Of a DNA stretch of 30,937 bases, positions 15,976 through 25,325 are shown piece by piece. The stretch is taken from the NCBI GenBank assembly GCA_002297505.1, contig DBLQ01000129.1, positions 1-30,937 on the forward strand, given 5' to 3'. Made by a program: the position numbers and the translations under genes. Source of the DNA: Flavobacteriales bacterium UBA720. Lineage in GTDB: Bacteria; Bacteroidota; Bacteroidia; Flavobacteriales; Weeksellaceae. The notes under the pieces were generated by a model. The model was not told where the DNA came from and made no database searches. It was given only the letters and a program-made list of their open reading frames with translations. Positions within the stretch are counted from its first letter, which is position 1, and each line of letters begins with the position of its first letter.

Positions 15976-17799
15976 CTAGTAACCGTAATCCTGAGTCAGA
16001 TTATAGTTAGACTGAATAATATCGTTGTAGATTGGAAGCAGTTCTTTTCTGTTGGCTTCAAAATATTGTGCATAACCTTTGATAGGGTCATTGATGTATT
16101 GTGCATTCACGGCCACCCTCCAGTTGATGGATTTATAGCCTGATGGCGCGCTGCCCTGCGGCGTTGGGGTATAAAACACATCGGCTTTACTGGTGCCCGG
16201 TGCGACATAAAAATCCATTCCCATCAGCATGGCCTGTGCAGATTTTGTTCTGTCGTAAGCCGTTTCTTTGTAATAGATCTGCATCGGAACAGTGGCATAT
16301 TTTCCTGTTCCATTCAAGAATTGCGTCAGATTCTGCTTGGTTTCGGCGATCTTGGTTGCCAGAAGATTCCAACGGATCAGATCGTATTTTCTAAGACCTT
16401 CGCCGCCGAATTCCAGCAATCTCTCGTGAACGATATAATCGAAGAATCCGGCTTTGTCCATAGGGATGCTACCTGCCTGAGCAAGATTTCCAACGTACGC
16501 TCTTTCTCTCACCTGCTTCACTGCATTGATGGCATCCTGAGATGGCGCACCGTTCAGTTCATTATCGGCTTCTGCAAACATCAGCAAAATATCGGAATAG
16601 CGCAGCAATGGCCAGTCGATACCAAGGTTTTGAGATGTCCCTGTGATGTTGGTCCATGATTTTCTGAATTTTCCGTCTGTAAACAAAGCTCCAGTGGCGA
16701 AAATAGCCTGATTGGCTGCGTTGATCTGGATGGTTGCAACGGTAAGATCTCTTCTCACATCGAATTTACCAAACTCGTAGAAATATGTCGGAATTGCGTT
16801 CACACCGCCGTTACTGCTCCATGAAGAAGATGCATCGTGTCGCATTCCGTTGAAATATCCTATTTTACTGTCAGTTGCGGCATTCCCTCCGAAAGCGCCT
16901 ACTGCAAAGATTACTTCCTTGGCAGCATCTTCCGTATTATCGTGCAAAGCCCTGAAAACAGCTTCGAAGTTCTGGCTCAGCGCATGTTCTCCGGAAGTGA
17001 TAATGTCTTTACACTCGTCATAAGCAATTTTGTAATAGACTTCGGAATTGGAACCTTTTGCCATAACTCTCGGCGCTCTTCTGAGCGAGTAGCCGGCTCT
17101 GGCCAATGCGATTCTTGCTCTCAAACCTTTAACAGCAGCTTTCGTGATTCTGGTGTTGGAAGTATTCGATTTTGATTTCCATGGTACCAGGTTGGAAGCC
17201 ACGGCCAAATCTGCGATGATTTTGTCATAAATAACATCCCTGTCTGTTTTCGGAAGGTAAACACTTTCCAGGTCGGATGACGGGACCATCTGCATCGGCA
17301 CATCGCCCCAGTTTTTGATCAGGTCATAATAGAATTGCGCTCTAAGCGTCAGCGCTTCACCCAGATATCTGTCCATCAACGCTTTGTCGGCAGCAGAACC
17401 TGTCTGGTAAACTGGCGAAAGCGGGATATTTTTAATGACCAGATTGGCTCTTTCGATTCCGGAATAGAGCTTCAGAAATGGTCTGTTAAGATCCGGATTG
17501 GAAGTACAGGCCCCGTAGGTACTGATCCCTCTCCTATCATTACAGTTATAATCTCCGGAGATTTTAAAATCGTCGGCAGACTGCGGATAGTAAAGATTCA
17601 ATCTTTGTCCATAAGCATCATCCCCGATGATCTGATTATACACGCCAATCAAGGCTGTGAAAGTGTCAGACGTACTGTCGAACTGCTGGGCTTCATTGGA
17701 ACTGGAAATATTTTCCGGGCTGAGGTAATCCTCGCACGATGTGACTGTGCTGAAGACCACCAAACAACTTATTATATAGATTAATCTGTTAATTTTCAT
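15976..17799 (-). CDS. SusD/RagB-family outer-membrane glycan-binding lipoprotein
   Basis: The surface lipoprotein partner of the SusC transporter, expected to bind pectic oligosaccharides over the pore. The 607 residues start with a lipoprotein signal ending VTSCEDYL (C22). Family features are the SSNEAQQFDSTSDTF region near residues 33-47, helical TPR-like segments, and the C-terminal SusD block containing DWPLLRYSDILLMFAEADNE and the HERLLEFGGEGLRKYDLIRW stretch. It starts 10 bases after the susC stop, so the two are co-transcribed as usual. Specificity for pectin is inferred from the surrounding enzymes. Confidence 0.96.
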   Translation of the reverse strand: MKINRLIYIISCLVVFSTVTSCEDYLSPENISSSNEAQQFDSTSDTFTALIGVYNQIIGDDAYGQRLNLYYPQSADDFKISGDYNCNDRRGISTYGACTSNPDLNRPFLKLYSGIERANLVIKNIPLSPVYQTGSAADKALMDRYLGEALTLRAQFYYDLIKNWGDVPMQMVPSSDLESVYLPKTDRDVIYDKIIADLAVASNLVPWKSKSNTSNTRITKAAVKGLRARIALARAGYSLRRAPRVMAKGSNSEVYYKIAYDECKDIITSGEHALSQNFEAVFRALHDNTEDAAKEVIFAVGAFGGNAATDSKIGYFNGMRHDASSSWSSNGGVNAIPTYFYEFGKFDVRRDLTVATIQINAANQAIFATGALFTDGKFRKSWTNITGTSQNLGIDWPLLRYSDILLMFAEADNELNGAPSQDAINAVKQVRERAYVGNLAQAGSIPMDKAGFFDYIVHERLLEFGGEGLRKYDLIRWNLLATKIAETKQNLTQFLNGTGKYATVPMQIYYKETAYDRTKSAQAMLMGMDFYVAPGTSKADVFYTPTPQGSAPSGYKSINWRVAVNAQYINDPIKGYAQYFEANRKELLPIYNDIIQSNYNLTQDYGY

Positions 17800-17809
17800 T
17801 TTGTTTTAA

Positions 17810-20800
17810 TTAAAAAGTTACATCAATACCTGTTACGAAAAATCTGCTTCTTGGAAATGCTGCGTAATCTACGCCTGGCGTAAGCGGATTTTTTCTGGTG
17901 CTCACTTCCGGATCATAACCGGAATAACCTGTAATGGTAAACACATTGTTGGCGGTAGCATACATTCTGAAATTTGTGATTCCCAGCATTTTCAGAGAAT
18001 CTTTTGGTAAGGTATAGCCAATGGTTACGTTGTTCAGTCTCAGGAAGGAGCCGTCTTCGATAGCATAAGAATGCAGGAAGTAATTACCGCCTGTAGGCGT
18101 CCACATTGTCGTATTGGCATTTAGTGCAGCCAGTCTTGTAGGATCAAGGACGAGTTCATTACCATCATACCACTTCCATCGGTCAGCCATCTCTGCCAGC
18201 ATATTTTGGTCGTAGTACTGGAATTTTGTGGTGAATTCGATTTTATTGGCATTATAAACTTTATTTCCAACAGAGAAATTGAAGAATAAGCTCATGTCAA
18301 AATTCTTATATCGGAAAGTCTGGTTAAAACCACCGTAGAATTTCGGCTGGGCGTTCCCGAGATCCGTTTGGTCTTTGGTATCAATCACACCATCACCGTT
18401 GATATCTCTTAGCTTGAGGTCTCCCGGCTGTGGCGCTCTGTTACCTAATGCAACGCTGCCCGAGCTTGGCACACCTTGCTTTAAGGTATATCGGTTAGTC
18501 GAAGGATTAAAATCAAAGTCGCTGATTTCATATCTTCCTTCGGTAACGTAACCGTAAAACATCCCGACAGGAGCGCCTACCTGAACTTTGAAATCGAATA
18601 AGTTATTCACCCATCCTGATGGCTGAAGGTAATAGTTGGTTTCCCCATTCGTTAAAGCTCCTAAACTCTTGATCATATTTTTATTGGCAGCCACGTTGAA
18701 ATCTGCTTTCCATTGGAAGCTATCATTGCTTACCACTAATGCGCCTACCGAAAATTCTAAACCTTTATTTTGAGTTTTCCCAGAGTTCTGAAACTGAAAT
18801 TCATAACCGGAAGTTTGCGGAATTTTTGCCAATAACAATAAATCCTTTGTATCCGTGATATAGGCATCAATCGCACCATAAACCCTGTTATTAAATAAGG
18901 AGTAATCCAAACCGATATTTTTTGATACAGTAGCTTCCCATTTGATATTAGGATTGGCCTGGATATTACCTGGCGCTGCGCCTGTAATTACACCGGTACC
19001 TCCTGTATAACCATAAGTACTGGAAGGATTGTAAAATGTATCGTATAAGAAATCAGCTATTTTGTCATTACCAGATTGTCCATATCCCGCACGAAGCTTC
19101 AGATCGTTGACCACTTTGGAATCTTTCAGGAAGTTCTCTTCGCCAATTTTCCATGCCAATGATGCAGAAGGGAAATTAGCCCATCTGTTATTTGGTCCGA
19201 ATCTGGTGGAACCATCTCTTCTCACGGAAAATGTAGCAATGTATTTATTATTATAAATGTAATTGGCTCTTGCAAAGAATGATGCTAAACGATTGGGAGG
19301 CAGAACGGCCGCAACTGGCGCTTCCTGAACATTCCCGGAAGGTGGTGCCGCAAGAACAATATTAGCAAAAGCCTGGGTTGCAGACAGTGATGTAGGCAAC
19401 CATCTGATTGTCATATCCGTTTTTTCGCCGTCTGTCTGTACAATTTCCTGTCCTAATAATAAATCTAATTTACTATTATTGAATTTCTTTTTGTATGCTA
19501 ACGTATTGGTATTGGTTATTCTTCTGCTCTGTGCACTATACATCTGCACAACCGAAAGATCTGCATTGATTCTTGAAAGATAAGTAGATGGTCCGGAAAA
19601 CTGATTGATTTTCTGATCGTTCTGAACATAGCCAATCGTACTTTTGAAAGTCAAATCCTTAAAAATATTGTAGGTGATGACACCATTCAAAAATAAATTA
19701 TTGGTATCATTATACTTAATTTCGTTATTGGCAAGTAAAACCGGATTGATCAGGTTGGTAACCGCATAATCATCGGTATCAAATTCATCGGAGCCTGCGC
19801 CGGTATTTACACCATTGTCAAACGGTTTGTAACGGATCACGTTTCTTAATCTGTTAGTGGTCTGAGAACCTGTAGAAGATGTTCCTGCACCCAAAATAGA
19901 AGTTCTGCCGTATCTTGCAGTCAACCCAACTTTTAGTTTCTTGCTGATGTCAAAATCATATTTAAAGTTGGCCATGCTTCTTTTATATCCGGAATTGATC
20001 ATAATCCCATCTTCTTCCACATGATTCAGTGCCAGCGTAAATGCCGAATTGGAATTACCACCCGAAATGTTGACATTATGAGTATAGTTAAAGGCTTCTT
20101 TACCGAAAACTTCCTCCTGCCAGTCTTTGGTCCTAATGTTTCTGTATTTTTCTATTCCTTCATCAATGAGCTGTCCTTGATCGTTGTAGGTCGGAAGATA
20201 ATTCCCATACAGCTGAATAAATTTATCAATCTGATCCTGGTAACCATCTTTGTTCCGGAGTTCGTACTGGTATTGTACAAAATCGTAAGGACTCATCACG
20301 TCCAGGGTTTTAGCAATGGTTCTGATACCGGTAAATCCGTTGTAATTAACCATTGTTTTCGTATTCTTTCTACCACTTTTAGTTGTTATCAGAACAACAC
20401 CATTAGCACCTCTTGCACCGTAGATGGAAGTAGAAGCTGCATCTTTCAGCACTTCGATGGACTCGATTTCTTTTGGTGAGATGATGGAGAGTGCGTTATC
20501 CATCTGGATGCCGTCTACAATGTAAAGCGGCGCATTGTCCTGAGTGATGGAAGTTCCGCCTCGCACCTTGATTTCCGGATCTGCTCCTGGAGAACCTTCG
20601 CCGAACGTTACTTGTACACCGGCCAATCTTCCCTGGATCGCTTCAGCCGCAGTATTTACAGGCATATCGACCAACTGGTCGCCTTTCACAGAAGCCACAG
20701 CATTGGTAACATCTTTTTTGGAAACCGTGGTGTATCCTACCAGCACCACTTCGTCGATGGCTCTTTCCTTATTCCCGTCGTGCTTGCTGAGTGCAATATT

Positions 20801-21097
20801 GATGATGTTCTTGCCATCAACGTTGATTTCCTGCTCTTCAAAACCTCTGGAACGGATGACAAGCGTTGCATTTTTCGGAACATTCAATGAATACTTTCCA
20901 GATTGGTCAGTCACTGTAGAGAACTTGGAATTCCTTACAGTAACTTCCACATTGGGCACCGGTTTGTTCTGATCGGAGGTAATGGTTCCGGACACCTTGA
21001 TAAGTTCCTGAGCCAATCCAAGTGCAGGAAGCAAAAACACGGACGCAATGGTTGTCTTTACAAAAGCACTTTGAATACCTAATTTTAAACCACTCAT
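17810..21097 (-). CDS. SusC/RagA-family TonB-dependent outer-membrane transporter
   Basis: A 1095-residue beta-barrel importer for oligosaccharides, driven by TonB. It has a signal peptide (about 1-30, LGLAQ), a carboxypeptidase-regulatory-like domain (about 34-104), a TonB-box-like IDEVVLVGY (114-122), a plug domain with LYIVDG (191-196) and the SusC hallmark SIYGARGANGVVLITTK (224-240), and a long barrel ending in the aromatic-rich RFFVTGIDVTF. It is first in the minus-strand block. Upstream, a TTTG / TAGTTTAG promoter with 18-base spacing and a LacI-type operator (21170-21185) indicate substrate-induced derepression. Import of pectic oligomers is inferred from context. Confidence 0.96.
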   Translation of the reverse strand: MSGLKLGIQSAFVKTTIASVFLLPALGLAQELIKVSGTITSDQNKPVPNVEVTVRNSKFSTVTDQSGKYSLNVPKNATLVIRSRGFEEQEINVDGKNIINIALSKHDGNKERAIDEVVLVGYTTVSKKDVTNAVASVKGDQLVDMPVNTAAEAIQGRLAGVQVTFGEGSPGADPEIKVRGGTSITQDNAPLYIVDGIQMDNALSIISPKEIESIEVLKDAASTSIYGARGANGVVLITTKSGRKNTKTMVNYNGFTGIRTIAKTLDVMSPYDFVQYQYELRNKDGYQDQIDKFIQLYGNYLPTYNDQGQLIDEGIEKYRNIRTKDWQEEVFGKEAFNYTHNVNISGGNSNSAFTLALNHVEEDGIMINSGYKRSMANFKYDFDISKKLKVGLTARYGRTSILGAGTSSTGSQTTNRLRNVIRYKPFDNGVNTGAGSDEFDTDDYAVTNLINPVLLANNEIKYNDTNNLFLNGVITYNIFKDLTFKSTIGYVQNDQKINQFSGPSTYLSRINADLSVVQMYSAQSRRITNTNTLAYKKKFNNSKLDLLLGQEIVQTDGEKTDMTIRWLPTSLSATQAFANIVLAAPPSGNVQEAPVAAVLPPNRLASFFARANYIYNNKYIATFSVRRDGSTRFGPNNRWANFPSASLAWKIGEENFLKDSKVVNDLKLRAGYGQSGNDKIADFLYDTFYNPSSTYGYTGGTGVITGAAPGNIQANPNIKWEATVSKNIGLDYSLFNNRVYGAIDAYITDTKDLLLLAKIPQTSGYEFQFQNSGKTQNKGLEFSVGALVVSNDSFQWKADFNVAANKNMIKSLGALTNGETNYYLQPSGWVNNLFDFKVQVGAPVGMFYGYVTEGRYEISDFDFNPSTNRYTLKQGVPSSGSVALGNRAPQPGDLKLRDINGDGVIDTKDQTDLGNAQPKFYGGFNQTFRYKNFDMSLFFNFSVGNKVYNANKIEFTTKFQYYDQNMLAEMADRWKWYDGNELVLDPTRLAALNANTTMWTPTGGNYFLHSYAIEDGSFLRLNNVTIGYTLPKDSLKMLGITNFRMYATANNVFTITGYSGYDPEVSTRKNPLTPGVDYAAFPRSRFFVTGIDVTF

Positions 21098-21169
21098 AGA
21101 TATTTTTTAGTTTTTTATAATTAGTAATTGTTTTTACTGAATCAAAAATTGCTAAAATCTCAAAACAAA

Positions 21170-21185
21170 GCGCAATCGATTGCAC
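21170..21185. promoter_or_regulatory. LacI-type operator upstream of susC
   Basis: GCGCAATCGATTGCAC is a 16-base palindrome with a single mismatched pair and a central CG. It lies 72 bases upstream of the susC start and 28 bases downstream of the -7 box. It is a copy of the motif also found before kduI and both module genes. Confidence 0.78.
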
Positions 21186-21213
21186 TTAAAAATTGTCAGA
21201 TTTCTTAACTCGA

Positions 21214-21243
21214 CTAAACTAAGATTATTTTTCAATTGGCAAA
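21214..21243 (-). promoter_or_regulatory. Probable susC promoter
   Basis: On the minus strand TTTG (21240-21243) is separated by 18 bases from TAGTTTAG (21214-21221), one mismatch from the Bacteroidota -7 consensus TAnnTTTG. The operator follows about 28 bases downstream, a geometry similar to that of the two module genes. Confidence 0.6.
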
Positions 21244-21840
21244 TAATAAAAATCACTTTTTTATTAATCCAATGTTAACAAACAATATCAAACAGTAAGT
21301 AATCATTCTATAGAAATCTGATAACCAACGTATTGACTTATTACAATATCTAATGCCAAGACTAAGCAATTCAAATAATTTAACTTTTTTTTAACTGTTG
21401 ATTGATTCAAATAACTGCGTTGGGACGATTTTACGATTGCAGATTGTTAACCAAAATTTAAACTTAATTTCAATTTTTAACATAACTTACAAAATTATCC
21501 CGCAATTCTGCTGTTCGCTTTAATGCGGAATGACTATGCGTATTACTCAGTAAAATATTTTATATAATATTGAATAACAATTCATTAACAATACAATAGT
21601 TGATAAAATTAAAAATTGGTAATAAAAAGAGGAGTTTGTGAAATATTGTGCAAAAATTCACATGACATCAGATTTTCTGCAATATAAATTTCATAAACCA
21701 TGCGATAAATTTTTAAATTTTATATTTTAAAACATTAATAATCAATGTATTAAAATTATAATCAAAATTTTCTTTCTCAGTTCAGAATTATATATATATT
21801 TACAGAAATAATTTTTTGTGCCAAATATTACATTTAATAA

Positions 21841-21854
21841 TGCAATCGATTACA
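21841..21854. promoter_or_regulatory. LacI-type operator upstream of kduI
   Basis: TGCAATCGATTACA is identical over 14 bases to the site at 2518-2531. It lies 36 bases upstream of the kduI ATG. It ties the catabolic block to the same regulator as the saccharification block. Confidence 0.78.
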
Positions 21855-21890
21855 CAATTAATTTAGAGTTAATATAGAATACTACTACCT

Positions 21891-22727
21891 ATGACCCATT
21901 CAGAATTTCGATACGCGCATCATCCGGATGACGCCAAAACATACACCACCGAAGATCTTCGCAGAGAATTCCTTATCAATAATTTATTTCAGGAAGGACA
22001 GATCCAATTGGTCTACACCATGTACGACCGATTAATTGTTGGTGGAGCCATGCCAACTGACAAGGCTTTGAAACTTGAATCAATAGATGAGCTGAAAGCC
22101 GAAAATTTCTTAGACAGAAGAGAAATCGGCATCATCAACGTGGGCGGAAAAGGTCAAGTGACGGTGGACGGAAGCATATACGAACTCAATAATAAAGAAG
22201 CTTTATATATAGGAAAAGGAAATAAATCCGTAACTTTTGAAAATATTGAAGGTGAACAGGCTTATTTCTACCTCAATTCCGCACCGGCGCATCAATCTTT
22301 TCCAACCAGAAAGATTACCAAAAATGAAGCGGAAATCGTAGAATTGGGCGATGCAAAATATGCGAACCGTAGAACCATTAATAAATTATTGGTAAACAGC
22401 GTGCTGGAAACCTGCCAACTTCAGATGGGAATGACCGAGCTGCATGAAGGAAGTGTCTGGAACACCATGCCGTCTCACACGCACGCCAGAAGAATGGAAG
22501 CCTATTTCTACTTCGATTTGGAGGAAGGGCAGACGATTTCACACTTTATGGGACAACCTCAGGAAACAAGACACATTTTCCTTAAAAACAGAGATGCAGT
22601 AATCTCTCCGGAATGGTCCATTCACTCTGGTGTTGGAACTTCCAACTACACCTTTATTTGGGGAATGGCGGGAGAAAATATGGATTACGGCGATATGGAT
22701 GCTGTAAAAACGGACGAATTAAAATAA
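21891..22727 (+). CDS. kduI: 5-keto-4-deoxyuronate isomerase
   Basis: Cytoplasmic isomerase converting 5-keto-4-deoxyuronate (DKI), formed from unsaturated galacturonate, into 2,5-diketo-3-deoxygluconate (DKII). The 278 residues are the normal KduI length. The zinc ligands known from E. coli KduI are at the same numbers: H196 and H198 in PSHTHARRME (195-203), E203, and H245 in EWSIHSGVG (241-249). The N-terminal HPDDAKTYTTEDLRREFL segment is also characteristic. It is first in the plus-strand block, with the LacI-type operator 36 bases upstream, and is followed after 115 bases by kduD. Confidence 0.97.
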   Translation: MTHSEFRYAHHPDDAKTYTTEDLRREFLINNLFQEGQIQLVYTMYDRLIVGGAMPTDKALKLESIDELKAENFLDRREIGIINVGGKGQVTVDGSIYELNNKEALYIGKGNKSVTFENIEGEQAYFYLNSAPAHQSFPTRKITKNEAEIVELGDAKYANRRTINKLLVNSVLETCQLQMGMTELHEGSVWNTMPSHTHARRMEAYFYFDLEEGQTISHFMGQPQETRHIFLKNRDAVISPEWSIHSGVGTSNYTFIWGMAGENMDYGDMDAVKTDELK

Positions 22728-22740
22728 TTATAGATAAAAC

Positions 22741-22801
22741 TCTCACAGATTTTGCAAATTAAGCAGATTTTAAAATCAGCAAATCCGGTAAATCTGCGAG
22801 A
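22741..22801. repeat. Inverted repeat in the kduI-kduD gap
   Basis: TCTCACAGATTT (22741-22752) and AAATCTGCGAGA (22790-22801) are inverted copies with one mismatch. Between them lie overlapping AGATTTTAAAATC and GCAAAT motifs. It fills the gap between kduI and kduD, with an A-run rather than a T-run after it, so it is not a terminator for the plus-strand operon. Confidence 0.6.
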
Positions 22802-22842
22802 ATAAAAAAAGTTGTAAATACTTTATTCAAAGATAGTTCTTA

Positions 22843-23628
22843 ATGAAAAATTTATTTGACCTAACTGGAAAAGTAGCTTTAATCACCGGCGGAACGCACG
22901 GTCTTGGTCTTGCAATGGCGGAAGGTCTCGGTTCGGCAGGCGCAGAATTGGTTGTGACCAGCACTACGCCATCCAAACTGGAAGAAGCTATTAAATATTA
23001 TCAATCCAAAGGTTTCAAAGCGACAGGCTATATTTTTGATGTGACGGATGAGAAAATTGCGGCTGAAAAAATAGCAGAAATTGAAGCCAATCACAAGCAA
23101 ATCGACATTTTAATTAATAACGCAGGAATCATCAAAAGAATCCCTGCTCTTGAAATGGAAGTTTCCGATTTCCGAAAAGTCATTGATGTCGATTTAACCG
23201 GACCTTTCATTATGTCTCAGTTGGTCGCCAAAAATATGATTGCCAGAAAAGCCGGTAAAATCATCAACATTTGTTCTATGATGAGCGAATTGGGTCGTGA
23301 CAATGTCGTGGCTTACGCTTCTGCAAAAGGCGGATTAAAAATGCTGACCAAAAACCTGGCGACAGAATGGGCGAAACATAACATCCAAGTGAACGGAATC
23401 GGTCCCGGATATTTTGCAACTTCTCAAACTGAACCAATCCGAGTAGACGGCAACCCTTTCAACGAGTTTATTATCAGCAGAACACCAGAAGGCCGTTGGG
23501 GAAATCCCGAAGATTTGGCCGGAACCGCCATTTTCCTAGCTTCCGAAGCCAGTCAGTTCATCAACGGACAAATCATTTATGTTGACGGCGGAATCCTTGC
23601 AACCATCGGAAAGCCTTCAAACGAATAA
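22843..23628 (+). CDS. kduD: 2-dehydro-3-deoxy-D-gluconate 5-dehydrogenase (DKII reductase)
   Basis: Short-chain dehydrogenase reducing DKII to 2-keto-3-deoxygluconate (KDG), the step after KduI. The 261 residues show TGGTHGLG for NAD(P) binding (15-22), NNAG (92-95) and the catalytic set S145, Y158 and K162 (AYASAKGG). The C-terminal GQIIYVDGGILATIG end is typical. Placement directly after kduI makes KduD the natural assignment; sequence alone would also allow another sugar-acid SDR. It ends 69 bases before uxaC. Confidence 0.94.
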   Translation: MKNLFDLTGKVALITGGTHGLGLAMAEGLGSAGAELVVTSTTPSKLEEAIKYYQSKGFKATGYIFDVTDEKIAAEKIAEIEANHKQIDILINNAGIIKRIPALEMEVSDFRKVIDVDLTGPFIMSQLVAKNMIARKAGKIINICSMMSELGRDNVVAYASAKGGLKMLTKNLATEWAKHNIQVNGIGPGYFATSQTEPIRVDGNPFNEFIISRTPEGRWGNPEDLAGTAIFLASEASQFINGQIIYVDGGILATIGKPSNE

Positions 23629-23697
23629 TATTAATTTAAATAACGATGAGACTTTATTTTAATCTAATTTCTAAAGTCTAGCATCTAACTTCTTATT

Positions 23698-25095
23698 ATG
23701 AAACCATTTATCACAGATACATTTCTATTAAAGAACAAATTCGCTGAGGATTTGTATTTCAGATTTGCTGAAAATCAACCGATCATCGATTATCACAACC
23801 ATTTGCCTCCGAAAGAAATCGCGGAAAACCGTCAATTTGAGAACATTACTCAGGTTTGGATTGGTGGCGACCATTACAAATGGAGAGCGATGAGAACGAT
23901 GGGCGTGAATGAAAAATTCATCACCGGAGATGCTTCTGACAAAGAAAAATTCGCAGCCTGGGCTAAAACAGTTCCGAATACTTTGAGAAATCCTTTGTTC
24001 CATTGGACACACTTGGAATTAGCAAGATATTTCGATGTTTACGATTTGTTAAACGAAAAAAATGCGGACGAAGTTTACGAAAATGTATCAGCTCAACTTC
24101 AGACTCCCGAAAAATCTGTTCACGGATTGTTGAAAATGAGAAACGTGGAAACGGTTTGTACAACAGAAGACCCGATTGACACTTTAGAATATCATAAGAC
24201 CATCAAACAAAATAATATCGGAATCACAGTTAGTACGGCTTTCCGTCCTGACAAAGCGATTTTGATTGATAATGAGGATTACAATTCTTACATCGATAAA
24301 TTAGGAGAGTCTGCAGGCATTGAAATTAAATCTTACAAGGATGTACAGGATGCGCTGCTCAAAAGGATTGAATACTTTCACGCCAACGGATGCAGATTGT
24401 GTGACCACGGATTGAACAACATTTCTTTTGAAACGTTCACAGATTCAGAAATCAACTCAATTTTTGAAATTAAAAGAAAAGGCGAAACTTTAACGCCTCA
24501 TCAGATTGAGCAGTTCAAAACAGCAATTTTGTTGTTCTTGGGTGAGACTTACCATTCATTTGGTTGGGTTCAGCAATACCATTTGGGCGCGTTGAGAAAC
24601 AACAATGCAAGAATGTTGAAAGTTCTGGGGCCGGACACAGGTTGGGATTCCATCGGCGATTTCAGTCAGGCTGCGAACCTTTCGAGATTTCTTAATACGT
24701 TGGATTCCAAAGATAAATTGACTAAAACGATTATTTACAATCTGAATCCTGCTGATAACGAAATTATGGCAACAATGATTGGGAATTTCAACGACGGTTC
24801 TGTGAAAGGAAAAGTACAATTCGGTTCTGGCTGGTGGTTTTTGGACCAAAAAGACGGAATGGAAAAACAGATGAACGCGCTTTCCAATATGGGACTCATC
24901 AGCACATTTGTTGGGATGCTGACCGATTCCAGAAGCTTCCTTTCGTTCCCAAGACACGAGTATTTTAGACGTGTTTTGTGTAACCTTTTAGGAAACGAAA
25001 TAGAGTCTGGCGAACTTCCTGAGGATTTGGATTTGGTCGGAAAAGTTGTGGCAGATATTTGCTATTTTAACGCTAAGGAATATTTCAGTTTTTAA
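23698..25095 (+). CDS. uxaC: Uronate (glucuronate/galacturonate) isomerase
   Basis: Amidohydrolase-superfamily isomerase converting D-galacturonate to D-tagaturonate (and glucuronate to fructuronate). The 465 residues have full family length. DYHNHLPP (31-38) carries the metal-binding H33 and H35; the WIGGDHYKWRAMR block follows, and DSRSFLSFPRHEYFRR near the C-terminus is characteristic. It handles the saturated galacturonate released by GH28, complementing the KduI/KduD route. The following 261-base gap holds dispersed repeats, so readthrough or a second promoter serves the downstream genes. Confidence 0.96.
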   Translation: MKPFITDTFLLKNKFAEDLYFRFAENQPIIDYHNHLPPKEIAENRQFENITQVWIGGDHYKWRAMRTMGVNEKFITGDASDKEKFAAWAKTVPNTLRNPLFHWTHLELARYFDVYDLLNEKNADEVYENVSAQLQTPEKSVHGLLKMRNVETVCTTEDPIDTLEYHKTIKQNNIGITVSTAFRPDKAILIDNEDYNSYIDKLGESAGIEIKSYKDVQDALLKRIEYFHANGCRLCDHGLNNISFETFTDSEINSIFEIKRKGETLTPHQIEQFKTAILLFLGETYHSFGWVQQYHLGALRNNNARMLKVLGPDTGWDSIGDFSQAANLSRFLNTLDSKDKLTKTIIYNLNPADNEIMATMIGNFNDGSVKGKVQFGSGWWFLDQKDGMEKQMNALSNMGLISTFVGMLTDSRSFLSFPRHEYFRRVLCNLLGNEIESGELPEDLDLVGKVVADICYFNAKEYFSF

Positions 25096-25130
25096 AATAA
25101 TTTGGGCAGCTTAATCCGCCTGTAGTTTAT

Positions 25131-25290
25131 CCTGAGCTTGTCGAAGGGCTCCCAATCTTTTTTGCAAAATATTTCAGTTTAAAAAGAACTAAAGTACAAG
25201 CAAAAAAGGAGCTCCGCTCAAGTCGGGCTGCGAGTGATTCACGGATTAAAAAGTTATTATGAGAGTTGTCATCCTGAGCGGAGTCGAAGG
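25131..25290. repeat. Dispersed GAG-CGAAG repeats in the uxaC-kdgF gap
   Basis: CCTGAGCTTGTCGAAGGG (25131-25148) and CCTGAGCGGAGTCGAAGG (25273-25290) are direct, diverged copies of one motif, with a third at 11854-11878 on the other strand. Between them is GGAGCTCCGCTCAAGTCGGG (near 25208), another palindrome-containing segment. No gene is seen in the gap. Confidence 0.65.
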
Positions 25291-25325
25291 ACTTTGTGAA
25301 CTTAAAAACATTAGAATTAAATAAA

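Larger units (their letters stand above)
21098..21890. other. Divergent regulatory region between susC and kduI (793 bases)
   Basis: No gene is supported. Near each end lies one copy of the LacI-type operator (21170-21185 and 21841-21854). The susC promoter is at 21214-21243. The middle, about 21250-21800, is strongly AT-rich with a TATATATATA tract near 21791 and a small GC-richer patch around 21499-21530 that can form a short CCGCA/TGCGG stem. I could not place a convincing kduI promoter. Confidence 0.7.

Noticed and set aside
20021..20479. 152-codon plus-strand frame opposite susC
   Set aside because: It is a shadow of the SusC plug-domain coding sequence with no family features.
21638..21730. 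GTG-initiated 30-codon frame with a GAGGAG sequence upstream in the susC-kduI region
   Set aside because: It is short, very AT-rich and has no recognisable protein features. Bacteroidota rarely rely on strong Shine-Dalgarno sequences, so chance is the better explanation.
21795..21802. TATATTTA as the kduI -7 box
   Set aside because: The upstream -33 partner is only TTTC, the distance to the operator differs from the other three promoters, and the tract is a simple TA repeat, so the match may be chance.
23783..23796. ATCGATTA sequence in uxaC, and similar ATCGATT cores in the GH43, CE12 and kdgK genes, as further operators
   Set aside because: These lack the flanking GC-A half-site bases and symmetry, lie deep within coding sequence and are explained by Ile-Asp codons.
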